Positions 43,245 through 53,088 of a DNA stretch of 64,000 bases are shown in pieces. Position 1 is the stretch's first letter. The number at the start of each line of letters is the position of its first letter. The translations under genes and the position numbers were made by a program. The notes beneath the pieces are model-generated. The model was not told the DNA's origin and made no database searches. It worked only from the letters and a program-made list of their open reading frames with translations. The DNA comes from Leguminivora glycinivorella (taxonomy: Eukaryota; Arthropoda; Insecta; Lepidoptera; Tortricidae): the NCBI RefSeq assembly GCF_023078275.1, contig NC_062979.1:18147848-18211847 (forward strand), given 5' to 3'.

Positions 43245-43245
43245 C

Positions 43246-43489
43246 GAGTTGTGTTTTGTCTTATTACTCTCAGATTAAGAACTGAGTTGTCATTACATAT
43301 ATGCACGCCGGATTAAGAACCGAGTTGTGTTTTGTCTTATTAGTCTCAGATTAAGAACTGAGTTGTCATTACATATATGCACGCCGGATTAAGAACCGAG
43401 TGGTGTTTTGTGCTATTACTCTCAAATTAGGAACCGAGTTGCCATTGCATATATACACGCCGGATTAAGAACCGAGTTGTGTTGCCTAT
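43246..43489. repeat. 76-bp minisatellite, right part
   Basis: It resumes in the same unit phase after the Copia target duplication GAGTT. The last units diverge (GCTATTACTCTCAAATTAGG). Confidence 0.9.
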
Positions 43490-43689
43490 ACATGATGTTA
43501 ATAATATATTCTGTTCACAGGGTTTCCTGATAAGCACATTGTACCTGAATCTTGTGGTATCCACGGTAGTGTAACTAATGTGATATCCACAAGTAAAAAT
43601 GAAGTGATTTCCGTCACTTAAAGTGTGAATCATAATTATAATGATTACTTTAATGTCTGCTATACATTTGTTACTTTGATTATTGTTTC

Positions 43690-44922
43690 TTAAGTAGTTC
43701 TGTTTATGCAATGTTGGCCTTTGGAGACGGGCCATCATGTGTTATATAGACTATCCTTGCGAGGTTAGTTCTGTTTCTGGTATTTGTGATGCAGGTCTTT
43801 GGAGACGGACCATCATGTGTTATATAGACTATCCTTGCGAGGTTAGTTCTGTTCTGGTATTTGTGGTGCAGGTCTTTGGAGACGGGCCATCATGTGTTAT
43901 ATAGACTATCCTTGCGAGGTTAGTTCTGTTCTGGTATTTGTGGTGCAGGTCTTTGGAGACGGGCCATCATGTGTTATATAGACTATCCTTGCGAGGTTAG
44001 TTCTGTTCTGGTATTTGTGGTGCAGGTCTTTGGAGACGGGCCATCATGTGTTATATAGACTATCCTTGCGAGGTTAGTTCTGTTTCTGGTATTTGTGATG
44101 CAGGTCTTTGGAGACGGACCATCATGTGTTATATAGACTATCCTTGCGAGGTTAGTTCTGTTCTGGTATTTGTGGTGCAGGTCTTTGGAGACGGGCCATC
44201 ATGTGTTATATAGACTATCCTTGCGAGGTTAGTTCTGTTTCTGGTATTTGTGATGCAGGTCTTTGGAGACGGACCATCATGTGTTATATAGACTATCCTT
44301 GCGAGGTTAGTTCTGTTCTGGTATTTGTGGTGTAGGTCTTTACAGACGCCATCATGTGTTATATAGACTATCCTTAAGAGGATTGGTCTGTTTTTGTTAA
44401 TTGTGATGTAGGTCTTCACAGACGCCATCATATGTTATATAGACTACCCTTACGAGGCTAGTTCTGTTCTGTTATCTGTGATGTAGGTCTTACAGACGCC
44501 ATCATGTGTTATATAGACTATCCTTAAGAGGATTGGTCTGCTTCTGTTATTTGTGATGTAGGTCTTACAGACGCCATCATGTGCTATATAGTCTATCCTT
44601 AAGAGGATTGTTCTGTTTCTGTTATTTGTGATGTAGGTCTTCACAGACGCCATCATATGTTATATAGACTACCCTTACGAGGCTAGTTCTGTTCTGTTAT
44701 CTGTGATGTAGGTCTTACAGACGCCATCATGTGTTATATAGACTATCCTTAAGAGGATTGGTCTGCTTCTGTTATTTGTGATGTAGGTCTTACAGACGCC
44801 ATCATGTGCTATATAGTCTATCCTTAAGAGGATTGTTCTGCTTCTGTTATTTGTGATGAAGGTCTTCAGAGATGCCGTCATGTGTTATATAGTCCTTAAG
44901 AGGTATATCCTTAAGAGGTTAG
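43690..44922. repeat. About 77-bp minisatellite, about 16 units, with 225-bp higher-order repeat
   Basis: Units run CATCATGTGTTATATAGACT, ATCCTTGCGAGGTTAGTTCT, then TGGTATTTGTGGTGCAGGTC and TTTGGAGACGG. The first half uses GGAGACGGGC or GGAGACGGAC, the second ACAGACGCC and AAGAGGATTG. In the second half three units form a 225-bp block repeated almost exactly (about 44430-44654 and 44655-44879). Minus-strand frames through it only reflect the near-multiple-of-three period. Confidence 0.93.
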
Positions 44923-44929
44923 CTTGAGA

Positions 44930-46430
44930 CCTTGTTTGTCAAAAGCATGTTTTATGACCTTAAAGAGTTGTGATCTCAAGGTTACCTTGAAAGGGTTGCT
45001 TGCACTAATACTTTCCAGAGGTTGCTGGTGGAATTACGGTTTCCAATAGAGTGCATGCTACAGGCTGCGCGACAACCTTGTCATGAAGGGCCAACGTCTG
45101 CGGTCGTTGCGCCGCCAGCCTCGAAAGCAGCCGTATCACCGTGGCTTGCGTATGAAGCTTTGATATGGTAATGTTTGTTGTCTTATAGCAAAATTGGTGG
45201 CTAGTACACATTTGATTATTACCTTTTATTAATTTTATCATGTTGATAGATAAATAATTAGCAGTTGTTAAAGGTCCTGCCAAGGAGCAGCCATGTATTC
45301 TGCTTAATATATTTTCATAAAAAAAGATTACATGACAATATTTTCTAATATCTTCATTGTCATTGTTTATTACTAAATTATTTTACGGCTATGTAAGCCG
45401 GATCTGTATTTGAGAGCATCGACTATGCCAATTGTACATTAATTTCTCGTAACCTTATCATGTTACTTGAACGACAGTTGTGTTGTACTGATTCTATCAC
45501 CTACTGGCTTAGTTCCAAGGAAAAATTATCACGTTCTCGTTACATTAAGGAACTTAGTATTTCCCATGTATGTTACAGAGCTTTTTAATAAGAGCTTTCT
45601 TGCTGCTTGCTGTGTTAGAAGGCGGCTATGCTCACACATGGAGTGTGTCATGTTCACCTCTCACGAGTTTGATGTACGCGTTGTTGCGCGTGCGGGGAAC
45701 TTCACAGCCTACAGTGACGGAGCCAACTGTGAGTTTGTTCCATGTATTTGCTATTTTAACAACGCCAATCATCATTGTTATATTTAGCGGTTAGTTTGGA
45801 ATGCACCGCTCACGTAAGGTCTTACTTAGAACATAATACTTGCCTGAAATGAAATGTATTGATGGGTAAAGATATTTACAAGCAAATATTGGGTGGTGCT
45901 TTGTACACCGGTAATTACCTGCCCGCCGCTATATGTCATATATTTTACATAATTAATTTGACTAATATATAGTATCGATCATGGCGGTAAAACATGTAGT
46001 TTTCGTACCATTGGCACCTTAATAGTTTTAAAGCCTTACTGGCCGTGGAATTGTTAAAAAAAAAATGATCTGACTTACTTGTACTAGGCTAGTCTGGTCA
46101 TGCAATCTTGAGTTAGTTATGTCATACTCTGATTCGACTATAAAATGAGACAAATTACATATCTTGGTGTAAGTTAGCCTTAAACTACACCGGCCGTTTC
46201 CAACGGTACTCGAGTTAATCACTTCAAAGGACCAGGGCCTGAGTGTATAGCTGGAGTATACAAAGTTCTTGTTCACTCCGCAGAAAAGAAAAGAACAAAT
46301 GAACAGATGAAGTCTACCGACATCAGTTGGAGGCGCAGCCTGCTTCGGCTGTGTTGACTGCGGCAGTCATCAGTAGCAGCATGGATAGCAGAGACCTTCG
46401 GGACGAAAGGTCAAGGTCAGAATGGTCGAG
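44930..46430. other. Non-coding interior of the 8.6-kb unit, right part
   Basis: 1.5 kb without a supported gene; the longest frame (106 codons, 45467-45787) has no features. Just before the right repeat is purine-rich sequence (CGGGACGAAAGGTCAAGGTC, AGAATGG) where a polypurine tract could lie, but it is not a clean one. Confidence 0.45.
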
Positions 46431-46601
46431 TATAAGGACATCACTAGTCGAACGTCCCCTTCACTAGCATCGCTGTCAAAAATGGCGGCAGACGGACTCA
46501 GAGCGTCACTTGAAGATAGCTTGTCATTGAACTTGTATTTTGAGATTCCGTTTAATAAACTGTATAATTAATAGTGGTATCCTGGTGTTTTTACTCTAAC
46601 A
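46431..46601 (+). repeat. 171-bp direct terminal repeat, right copy (LTR-like)
   Basis: It is identical to 37986-38156 and ends CTCTAACA. The last base overlaps the proposed AATAC target duplication that leads into the LINE start codon at 46607. Confidence 0.75.
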
Positions 46602-46606
46602 ATACA

Positions 46607-48538
46607 ATGGATAACAAGAACCAATCAAAAAAACCTACACTACGCACCCGAAGACCTATCCTGAAAAAAAAACGTATAGTAAGTGACGACGAAGGTCATC
46701 ATAGTCACTCTGATTGCTTGAAAAAAATTAGCGATTACGACAAAGATATGAGCATATTGAAATCAGAAAATGAAAATTTAAAACAACAAATTATGTCTTC
46801 AGAGAGGATAAACAATGAAAATTCAGATTTATTGAATGAAAATAATTCACTAAAAAACCTATTGAGAGAAAAAGAAGAAGAAATTGTATACTTACAGTCG
46901 AGACTTAATCCATCTTCCTCCACCTCAGAACAAAGGACCATTCAACCCTCTCAATCCTTGGAAAGCACCATAATGCCAGACTTCCATTCTCAAGAATCGC
47001 ATTTAGGCGATGACACTGTGCATAGTTTGCCAAACATATCTACAGCCGAAGATCCACAAATATCACAACTAAAATCCGAATTAGATGACCTCTCAATTCA
47101 GCTCGCAAGTGCTCACGATGAAATAGCAAGACTTAACGAAGAAATAATAGATCTTAATAAACTACTTAAGGAAAAACAAAGCAAAATTGAATTATTAAAA
47201 AAAATTGCTACAGAGAGCGGATATTCTCGAAAAAGCACACCAATAAAAAAAGTACCCACGCATTTACTCAGCCCCACCAATAACAGCAGCCCTATGAAGG
47301 AGACTTTGAGCGGTTCACCGCATACACCGCATCTTTCCTTTACCCCACAATCATTAAAAGATATCGAAAATAAAGGTGACAAAGTAATATCACCGCAAAA
47401 GATCCTCGGTGTTTCAAACAAGTCGACAATGAGAAACATTGAAATAATAAGTACCATTACCGAACCCAAGATGCTACCCATAGTTGAAAACAGGTTTTCT
47501 TCAGACTCAAAAATATGCCACTACCTCCTTCCCCGCCGAGGAATACGAGAATTGTTACAGGATATTGATAAGAAAACACAGGACTACACTATGAAAGATT
47601 ACTTTGTCATATTTGTAGGAGAAGAGGATTTTAACACAACTAATAATTATATTGAATTAGTGCGCTACATCAGAGACTTACTGCGCCAAATACATCATAC
47701 TAATATCATTATATGCCTTCCAACCTATAAATACGATTACAAGGGCTGTGACATATATAATTGGAGGGTAGAAACATTCAATAACCTGCTCTACCTCGAC
47801 AATGAAACCTATAAGTATGCATATTTAGTGGATTCAAATGTTGCTCTATCTTATTCCTACGATATGTTTTCTAAATTAAATGGAAAAATAAACAAGTATG
47901 GCATGATGAACATATTCGGCCTTCTGGAAAAAACAATTAGGATCGTTGAAGAGGCAAATATCATGCCAGCAGCGACAGAAGAAGAGTGCAATCTCCACAG
48001 TCCACAAAACATTGTAGAAAATCGTAATGAGTTTTTCCAGCATAACTATGTATATATTCTTCACCAAAATATTGCAGGCCTAATTAACAAATGTGACTTA
48101 CTTACTGTGCATATTGAAAATTGTAAAGCAAAAAATATGGATATTGATGTACTCTGTATAACAGAACATTTCATAATGTCAGGCAATGAAGAGCTTCTCT
48201 CACTACCTAATTTTAAGCTTGGCGCTTGTTATGCAAGATATGGCAGTAATCGCGGTGGTGCATGCATTCTTGTTCGACAAAATTATCAATGTCGCGAACT
48301 GTTAAATATAGCTAAGCAGTCAATACCGGGGGTTATAGAGTGTTGCGGTATTGAACTACTTGAGCAAGAACTTGTAATAATTTGCATATACAGGCCCCCT
48401 AAACCGTGTACTTTGGACATTTTCTATCAAAGACTTGACAGTGTACTTACAATGCTATGTTATAACACTAAAAAAAAGGTCATACTGTGTGGAGATTTTA
48501 ACATAGATTATATTGAAGGAAAATCGAGCGTCACATGA
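46607..48538 (+). CDS. CR1/Jockey-like LINE, first part: coiled coil, possible esterase-like region, endonuclease (frameshifted)
   Basis: The first ATG (46607) gives 643 residues. A Lys/Arg-rich start (TLRTRRPILKKKR) is followed by two heptad-rich coiled coils (about 40-100 and 150-210) and a Ser/Pro-rich linker. A region of about 300-440 (DYFVIFVGEEDF, IIICLPTYKYDY) could be the SGNH/esterase-like domain found in some CR1-type ORF1 proteins; this is a weak match by eye. An AP-endonuclease begins with ILHQNIAGLINK and continues LCITEHF, GGACILVR, ICIYRPP and ILCGDFNIDY, where the frame is lost near 48510-48530. The remaining endonuclease motif (LSDHT) is in the next frame. ORF1-like and ORF2-like parts are in one frame here, which is atypical for the group. 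The in-frame extension upstream to 46574 crosses the repeat boundary and is not used. Confidence 0.85.
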   Translation: MDNKNQSKKPTLRTRRPILKKKRIVSDDEGHHSHSDCLKKISDYDKDMSILKSENENLKQQIMSSERINNENSDLLNENNSLKNLLREKEEEIVYLQSRLNPSSSTSEQRTIQPSQSLESTIMPDFHSQESHLGDDTVHSLPNISTAEDPQISQLKSELDDLSIQLASAHDEIARLNEEIIDLNKLLKEKQSKIELLKKIATESGYSRKSTPIKKVPTHLLSPTNNSSPMKETLSGSPHTPHLSFTPQSLKDIENKGDKVISPQKILGVSNKSTMRNIEIISTITEPKMLPIVENRFSSDSKICHYLLPRRGIRELLQDIDKKTQDYTMKDYFVIFVGEEDFNTTNNYIELVRYIRDLLRQIHHTNIIICLPTYKYDYKGCDIYNWRVETFNNLLYLDNETYKYAYLVDSNVALSYSYDMFSKLNGKINKYGMMNIFGLLEKTIRIVEEANIMPAATEEECNLHSPQNIVENRNEFFQHNYVYILHQNIAGLINKCDLLTVHIENCKAKNMDIDVLCITEHFIMSGNEELLSLPNFKLGACYARYGSNRGGACILVRQNYQCRELLNIAKQSIPGVIECCGIELLEQELVIICIYRPPKPCTLDIFYQRLDSVLTMLCYNTKKKVILCGDFNIDYIEGKSSVT

Positions 48539-50900
48539 ATTTGAATACTTTCTGTTGAATTACAATCTGAAGTTACAATTCCGATTACCAACTCGACTTG
48601 CTAGTAAAAGCTGCATAGATAATATAGCGCACAACATTCGGGGTTCTTGTAAAAGTGATGTGTTGGACTTAGGGTTGTCCGATCATACAGCACAAATCGT
48701 AAAAGTTCCAACAAAAAAGACTTGCATACTAAAATGGTGGCACGTGTTAAAGCGAGACTTCTCAAGAGTCAATTTAGTAAAATTTAAAACTCACTTAGAC
48801 TCCTTATCTTTCTCTGAAATCTATAATACAAGAGATCCGAATAAAGCCTACAATGAATTTATTGGTCACTTTAAAATGTTATACGATTTGTGTTTTCCAT
48901 ACAAAAAAGTTCTCTTAAAGACGTTTAAAAAGATTAAATGGCTCTCGAAAGGTATTAAAATATGTAGCAAAAAACAAAGACAGTTGCTCTGGCGCTATAG
49001 GCTATATCCAAATATAAAAAATAAAACAGAACTAGAGAATTACACACACGTATACAAAAAAATTATTAAACTTACAAAAAAATCCCAGAACAACTATGCC
49101 ATAAATACAGCCCAAAATAAAAACAAAGCAACATGGAAAATAATCAATAACTCGAAACAAATATGTCCCAAGGAGCCCATACTTAAAGTTCGTGTTAATG
49201 CTAATAGTGTAGCATCCAGACCTAAAGATATTGCAAATTCCTTAAACAATTATTTCATAGACCAAATAAATTCATCAACAATAAATCAACCTTACAAAAA
49301 CAATATACCTAATACTTTAAATTCAATGTTTATGAGACCGACTACCGCTAAAGAAGTGAATAATATCATAAAGAAATTAAAAAATACTAAAAGTGTTGGG
49401 CATGACGACATTGACACAACAGTAGTTAAATTTGTAAGCGATTCTATAGCTGGATACCTGTGTCATATAATAAATCTTTGTATCAGTACAGGCATATATC
49501 CGGATGAATTAAAAACATCCATAGTTAAACCTCTTTTCAAAAAAGGTGACAAAGAAGATCCCGCCAATTACAGACCCATAGCGTTGATCCCTATATTTTC
49601 TAAAGTTTTCGAAAGAGTCATATATATAAATCTATACGATTACTTGGAAAAATATAATATTTTATGTGACCAACAAAAAGGATTTAGGAGGAATAAAACA
49701 ATAAATATGGCGATTTTTGAACTTATTGAAATAATTGTAAGAAATGTAGATACAAGAACACCGATATGTGCAATATACACAGACATGACCAAAGCATTTG
49801 ATCACGTGGATCACGAACTATTGCTTCACAAGCTTAACGCTTATGGTATAAGAGGCAATGTATTGAACTTGATTAAATCCTATCTGACGAATAGAGTGCA
49901 ATATACCGAAATAAGTCGTATTTGTATAAAACGAAGATTTGACTATAAATACAGTTCAGATCCTCGAGTAGTAAGGTACGGCGTCCCACAAGGCAGCGTA
50001 TTAGGGCCTTTACTGTTCCTGATTTACATTAACGACCTGCCAAAAGCCACACCCCACCCCATGATACTTTTTGCTGACGACAGTACCGCTATAATAAAAT
50101 GTAATGATAGAAGTAGTTATGAAAATGATATAAATAACGCACTTAAAGGTATTGTAACATGGCTTGATAGCAATAATCTAATTATCAATTTAAGTAAGAC
50201 AAATATTATGCATTTCTACCAAAAGATTACACCGGACTGCCTAAACATAAACTACAGAGGTATTGAGATAAACTACGTCAATGAATGTAAATTTTTGGGT
50301 ATCATAATGGACAGTAACTTGAAATGGCAAGCTCAAAGTCTAGAGATTTGTAAAAAAATTAACAAGGCAGCGTTCGCACTTCGCAACCTATCCAAACTTG
50401 TAAATCGTAAAGCCCTAATAAGTGCTTATTACGGATTAGTCGACTCCGTATTAAGATATGGAGTCATTTTCTGGGGCATCTCTACTTATACTTATGATGT
50501 ATTTAAAGCACAAAAAGCATGTATTCGTGCTATGGAAAATTTAAATATTGATGAAAGCTGTGTGCCTGCATTTAATTCACTAAAAATATTGACATTTCCT
50601 TCACTGTATATTCTAGAAATGGCCCTATTTGTTAAAAATAATCTGAATCGGTTTACACTGGTGTCTCATGGACGACAGCGTGCTGTGCGGCCGCAACACA
50701 CTTACAAATTGCGAATTCCAGCTGGTAACACCGCTCTCTTTAACAAGAGCGTGCTAAAGATGGCCACTATCATTTATAATCGACTGCCGAATGACATCCT
50801 ACAGCTAAATGCTAAACTATTTAAGAGAGAACTAATTAAATTATTGCTACAAAAATGTTATTATTCGATTAAAGACTATATAAATGACCAAATGCTATAA
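48513..50900 (+). CDS. CR1/Jockey-like LINE, second part: endonuclease end and reverse transcriptase (frameshifted)
   Basis: This continues the preceding protein after a single-base frameshift near 48510-48530; there is no ATG at the join. It carries the last endonuclease motif (LGLSDHTAQIV, about 53-63), a linker, and RT: KPLFKKGDKEDPANYRPIAL (339-358), KGFRRNKTINMA, the first catalytic Asp in YTDMTKAFDHVDH (422-434), YGVPQGSVLGPLLFLIYIND (489-508) and FADD (520-523). A C-terminal region ends in KRELIKLLLQKCYYSIKDYI. All RT motifs look intact, so the element may be inactivated only by the frameshift and the upstream insertion. The RT order and the terminal short repeats (next entry) fit the CR1/Jockey group; the exact clade needs a tree. 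Confidence 0.88.
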   Translation: MKENRASHEFEYFLLNYNLKLQFRLPTRLASKSCIDNIAHNIRGSCKSDVLDLGLSDHTAQIVKVPTKKTCILKWWHVLKRDFSRVNLVKFKTHLDSLSFSEIYNTRDPNKAYNEFIGHFKMLYDLCFPYKKVLLKTFKKIKWLSKGIKICSKKQRQLLWRYRLYPNIKNKTELENYTHVYKKIIKLTKKSQNNYAINTAQNKNKATWKIINNSKQICPKEPILKVRVNANSVASRPKDIANSLNNYFIDQINSSTINQPYKNNIPNTLNSMFMRPTTAKEVNNIIKKLKNTKSVGHDDIDTTVVKFVSDSIAGYLCHIINLCISTGIYPDELKTSIVKPLFKKGDKEDPANYRPIALIPIFSKVFERVIYINLYDYLEKYNILCDQQKGFRRNKTINMAIFELIEIIVRNVDTRTPICAIYTDMTKAFDHVDHELLLHKLNAYGIRGNVLNLIKSYLTNRVQYTEISRICIKRRFDYKYSSDPRVVRYGVPQGSVLGPLLFLIYINDLPKATPHPMILFADDSTAIIKCNDRSSYENDINNALKGIVTWLDSNNLIINLSKTNIMHFYQKITPDCLNINYRGIEINYVNECKFLGIIMDSNLKWQAQSLEICKKINKAAFALRNLSKLVNRKALISAYYGLVDSVLRYGVIFWGISTYTYDVFKAQKACIRAMENLNIDESCVPAFNSLKILTFPSLYILEMALFVKNNLNRFTLVSHGRQRAVRPQHTYKLRIPAGNTALFNKSVLKMATIIYNRLPNDILQLNAKLFKRELIKLLLQKCYYSIKDYINDQML

Positions 50901-51325
50901 ATAATGAACTTGTATTTTTTTTTTTCTTTATTCATTTCTTATATTAATTGCACTTAAAGTCGACATCTGTAATTGAATTAAATTTTCAATAATTATTTGT
51001 CATTTTTTTTTTGCAGTGAAAATACTAAGTGTAATACTTTGTGTGTAATAGTTTATCAATTTGTATAGTTATGAAAATTATGTGATTATTTGGTTTAATA
51101 ATTTTATAATTATGTTATCAGCACTGTTAACTGGGTGTGATTTATGCTGTATATAAATTGCTACTTTATAGTTAAGCTGCACGCTGCATGCAATCAAAAA
51201 GTTTGTATACCTGCACTCGCGGGTAAAACATAGAGAAACAACATGTACTGTTACCACCTAAAAAATGTACCTATGTTTTCACAAATAAAGAGATTCTGAT
51301 TCTGATTCTGATTCTGATTCTGTAA
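50901..51325 (+). mobile_element. LINE 3' UTR ending in (TTCTGA)n
   Basis: AT-rich 3' UTR, AATAAA at about 51284, then about five GATTCT/TTCTGA hexamers (51291-51322). Tails of short tandem repeats instead of poly-A are characteristic of CR1-group elements. Confidence 0.8.
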
Positions 51326-51570
51326 CTGTCTCTTTTGTTTCCTTTATGTACAATAAAGCTTATACATATATACATACATACATAATACACATTAGAAACA
51401 ATGAATTGGTTACTTTATGATGTGTGTATTGATTGGTTTTGCCGTTGTGTGTTGTGTGTATGTGGTCGGTTGTCACCAACAAGGAGCAAGCTGAAAATCA
51501 GCGCTGCAGCCCCCGTGTTGAAGCACAATGCTGAGCTTGATCCTTTTTGCTGACACACATAGTCTGTTTT

Positions 51571-51975
51571 TTTTTTCCCTCACTAGCTCGGAAACACGTG
51601 GTTTGTCCTTTAATCCAGCGGGTAAACACGCATTTTATACACTAGTGGATAAAGTAATCTGACCTTGAATAGAGGAAAATTTTCTACTTTGAAATTGATA
51701 AAATTGGGTTAATCTAGTGATGAAGATGTTTTACCACCTGTGGAACTACTGGAAGCAGTGATAAACGCGTTTTTTGCGTTGTACTTTCCTCAGAGTGCAA
51801 ATGTATTTTACTTCTCGTGTATTGAAAAACTCGCAAGCTCAGGATTCTATTCCCGAACCACTCGCTTCGCTCGTGATTCAACTCAACTATAGAATCCTTC
51901 CGCTTGCTCGTTTTTCAATTCCACACTCGGCGTTAAAATACAACTTTGCACTCTTGTATAACAAATAACTATTAT
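51571..51975. mobile_element. CACTAGCTC / CACTCGCTTCGCTCGTG repeat, copy 2
   Basis: It is collinear with 13330-13765 and lacks about 45 bp around CGCTATAGTGAGGGGAAAAG. A third, partial relative is at about 59945-60075 (CGCATTTTATCCACAAGAGT). Confidence 0.7.
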
Positions 51976-51979
51976 TGTT

Positions 51980-52950
51980 TGTTCTCATTGTTCATCACAT
52001 CAACATGTGTGTACAAATACAATATTTTTCTTTATTTCTTTCTTTATTTGTATTGTATTTCCCCACTCATGAGTTGTTTCGATGCAAATAAGAGAAAATA
52101 GTGATTGAAGTTTATAACTTCCTTAACATCAACTCTGCAGTTCTATCACTAGAACTGAAACAGACCGTGAGAAACAACGAAGTGAGAAACGGCTTTATGA
52201 TACACAATGACTTAATCAGACCGCATTAAGATACGGGAAACAAAAGACGGAAGAGTGTGGTATAAAGCATAAGAATTTTGCAGGTTAAGGGCTTTAAAAA
52301 TTATAACTACTTATAATAGAAATATTATGATTTTTCGTTGAAATATGTTTTGGAATGCTACTAATTTCATAGTCCACTATTTAGCTACAAATGTATCAAT
52401 AAATTCGTCAGTAAAACTTTGAATACAAACTCGTATTCCTTAGTACCTACCTTAAAGTTACACGTCAATGGTAAGCATTGATGATCACATATATATGTAT
52501 ATATGATTCCTTTAAACCAGCAGCCGATTATCTCATATTAAAAAAAGCGCAGGTACTTATTCGACTCTAAAACTCGTTTGTCATTCAAATATATTAAGTT
52601 TGATATAAAAAATGACGTAGACCAACGTAGACTACGTAGACGCGTAGCGTATCTACGAATACGTAGTAAAAATTGTAAGGCTTTGGATTCATTTAGACGG
52701 CGCGCGAATTCGTAAGTATGCTATTACAATCGTCGTGTGTTATTACAATCATAAATATTAAAGATTATTTAGTAATAATGTTAAAATTTGTAATGCCATT
52801 ACTACATTGATTTTTTTTTATTTACATTACGGATAGTTGAGGTTACATACAATTCAGTATAATACCGCAACGCTGCAATGTAATTAGCGTATGCGAGATC
52901 TCGCACGGCCAACGTGTAAATGGGCCTTTAGTTATAAGGTCAATACGGAT
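51980..52950. other. Intergenic, no supported gene
   Basis: AT-rich sequence; a short palindromic patch (GACGTAGACCAACG...CTACGTAGACGCGTAGCG) near 52612-52645. No gene is recognised. Confidence 0.4.
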
Positions 52951-52952
52951 AA

Positions 52953-53088
52953 GGCCGTTTTCACATTATCCGATTCGATATCGGATGTCGGAAGGATTTT
53001 AATAGAAAAAATCAAAGATGGCGCCTGTAATGTATGGGATATCGGTCCGACATCCGATATTGAATCGGATAATGTGAAAACGCACTAA
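52953..53088. mobile_element. MITE, TTTTCACATTATCCGATTCG family
   Basis: The ends TTTTCACATTATCCGATTCG and CGGATAATGTGAAAACGC, with inner ATATCGGATGTCGG and CCGACATCCGATAT, form a 136-bp hairpin. A GGCGCC site marks its centre. Confidence 0.9.

Larger units (their letters stand above)
40970..43245 (-). mobile_element. Copia LTR retrotransposon, internally deleted, 5-bp target duplication
   Basis: The two LTRs, 40972-41133 and 43083-43244 (162 bp), appear identical. On the element's strand the LTR begins TGTTGTTTTTTAATATCC and ends GATTAACA. GGTTATGGG follows the 5' LTR, the primer-binding site known from Drosophila copia. A purine tract TAGTGGGGG precedes the 3' LTR. GAGTT flanks both ends (40965-40969 and 43246-43250), the 5 bp expected for Copia. 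Gag, protease and integrase are absent: RT begins soon after the primer site. Identical LTRs imply a recent insertion, so the deletion form itself probably moved. Confidence 0.93.
37986..46601 (+). mobile_element. 8.6-kb unit bounded by identical direct repeats, LTR-retrotransposon-derived (LARD-like)
   Basis: It is bounded by the two 171-bp repeats. AATAC directly precedes the left repeat (37981-37985) and AATAC follows the right one (46601-46605, overlapping the last A), which fits a 5-bp target duplication. Apart from a nested Copia derivative (40970-43245) the inside holds no ORF above 110 codons: AT-rich sequence plus two minisatellites. Large non-coding LTR elements are called LARDs; LTRs this short and without TG start would be unusual. 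Confidence 0.5.

Noticed and set aside
44138..44881. Minus-strand frames of 97, 68 and 68 codons with repeated YITHDG words
   Set aside because: They are translations of the minisatellite; the unit length varies between 75 and 78 bp and breaks the frame.
45467..45794. 106- and 74-codon frames in the 8.6-kb unit
   Set aside because: The frames overlap each other with no domain; the second has a signal-like start but no conserved or recognisable continuation.
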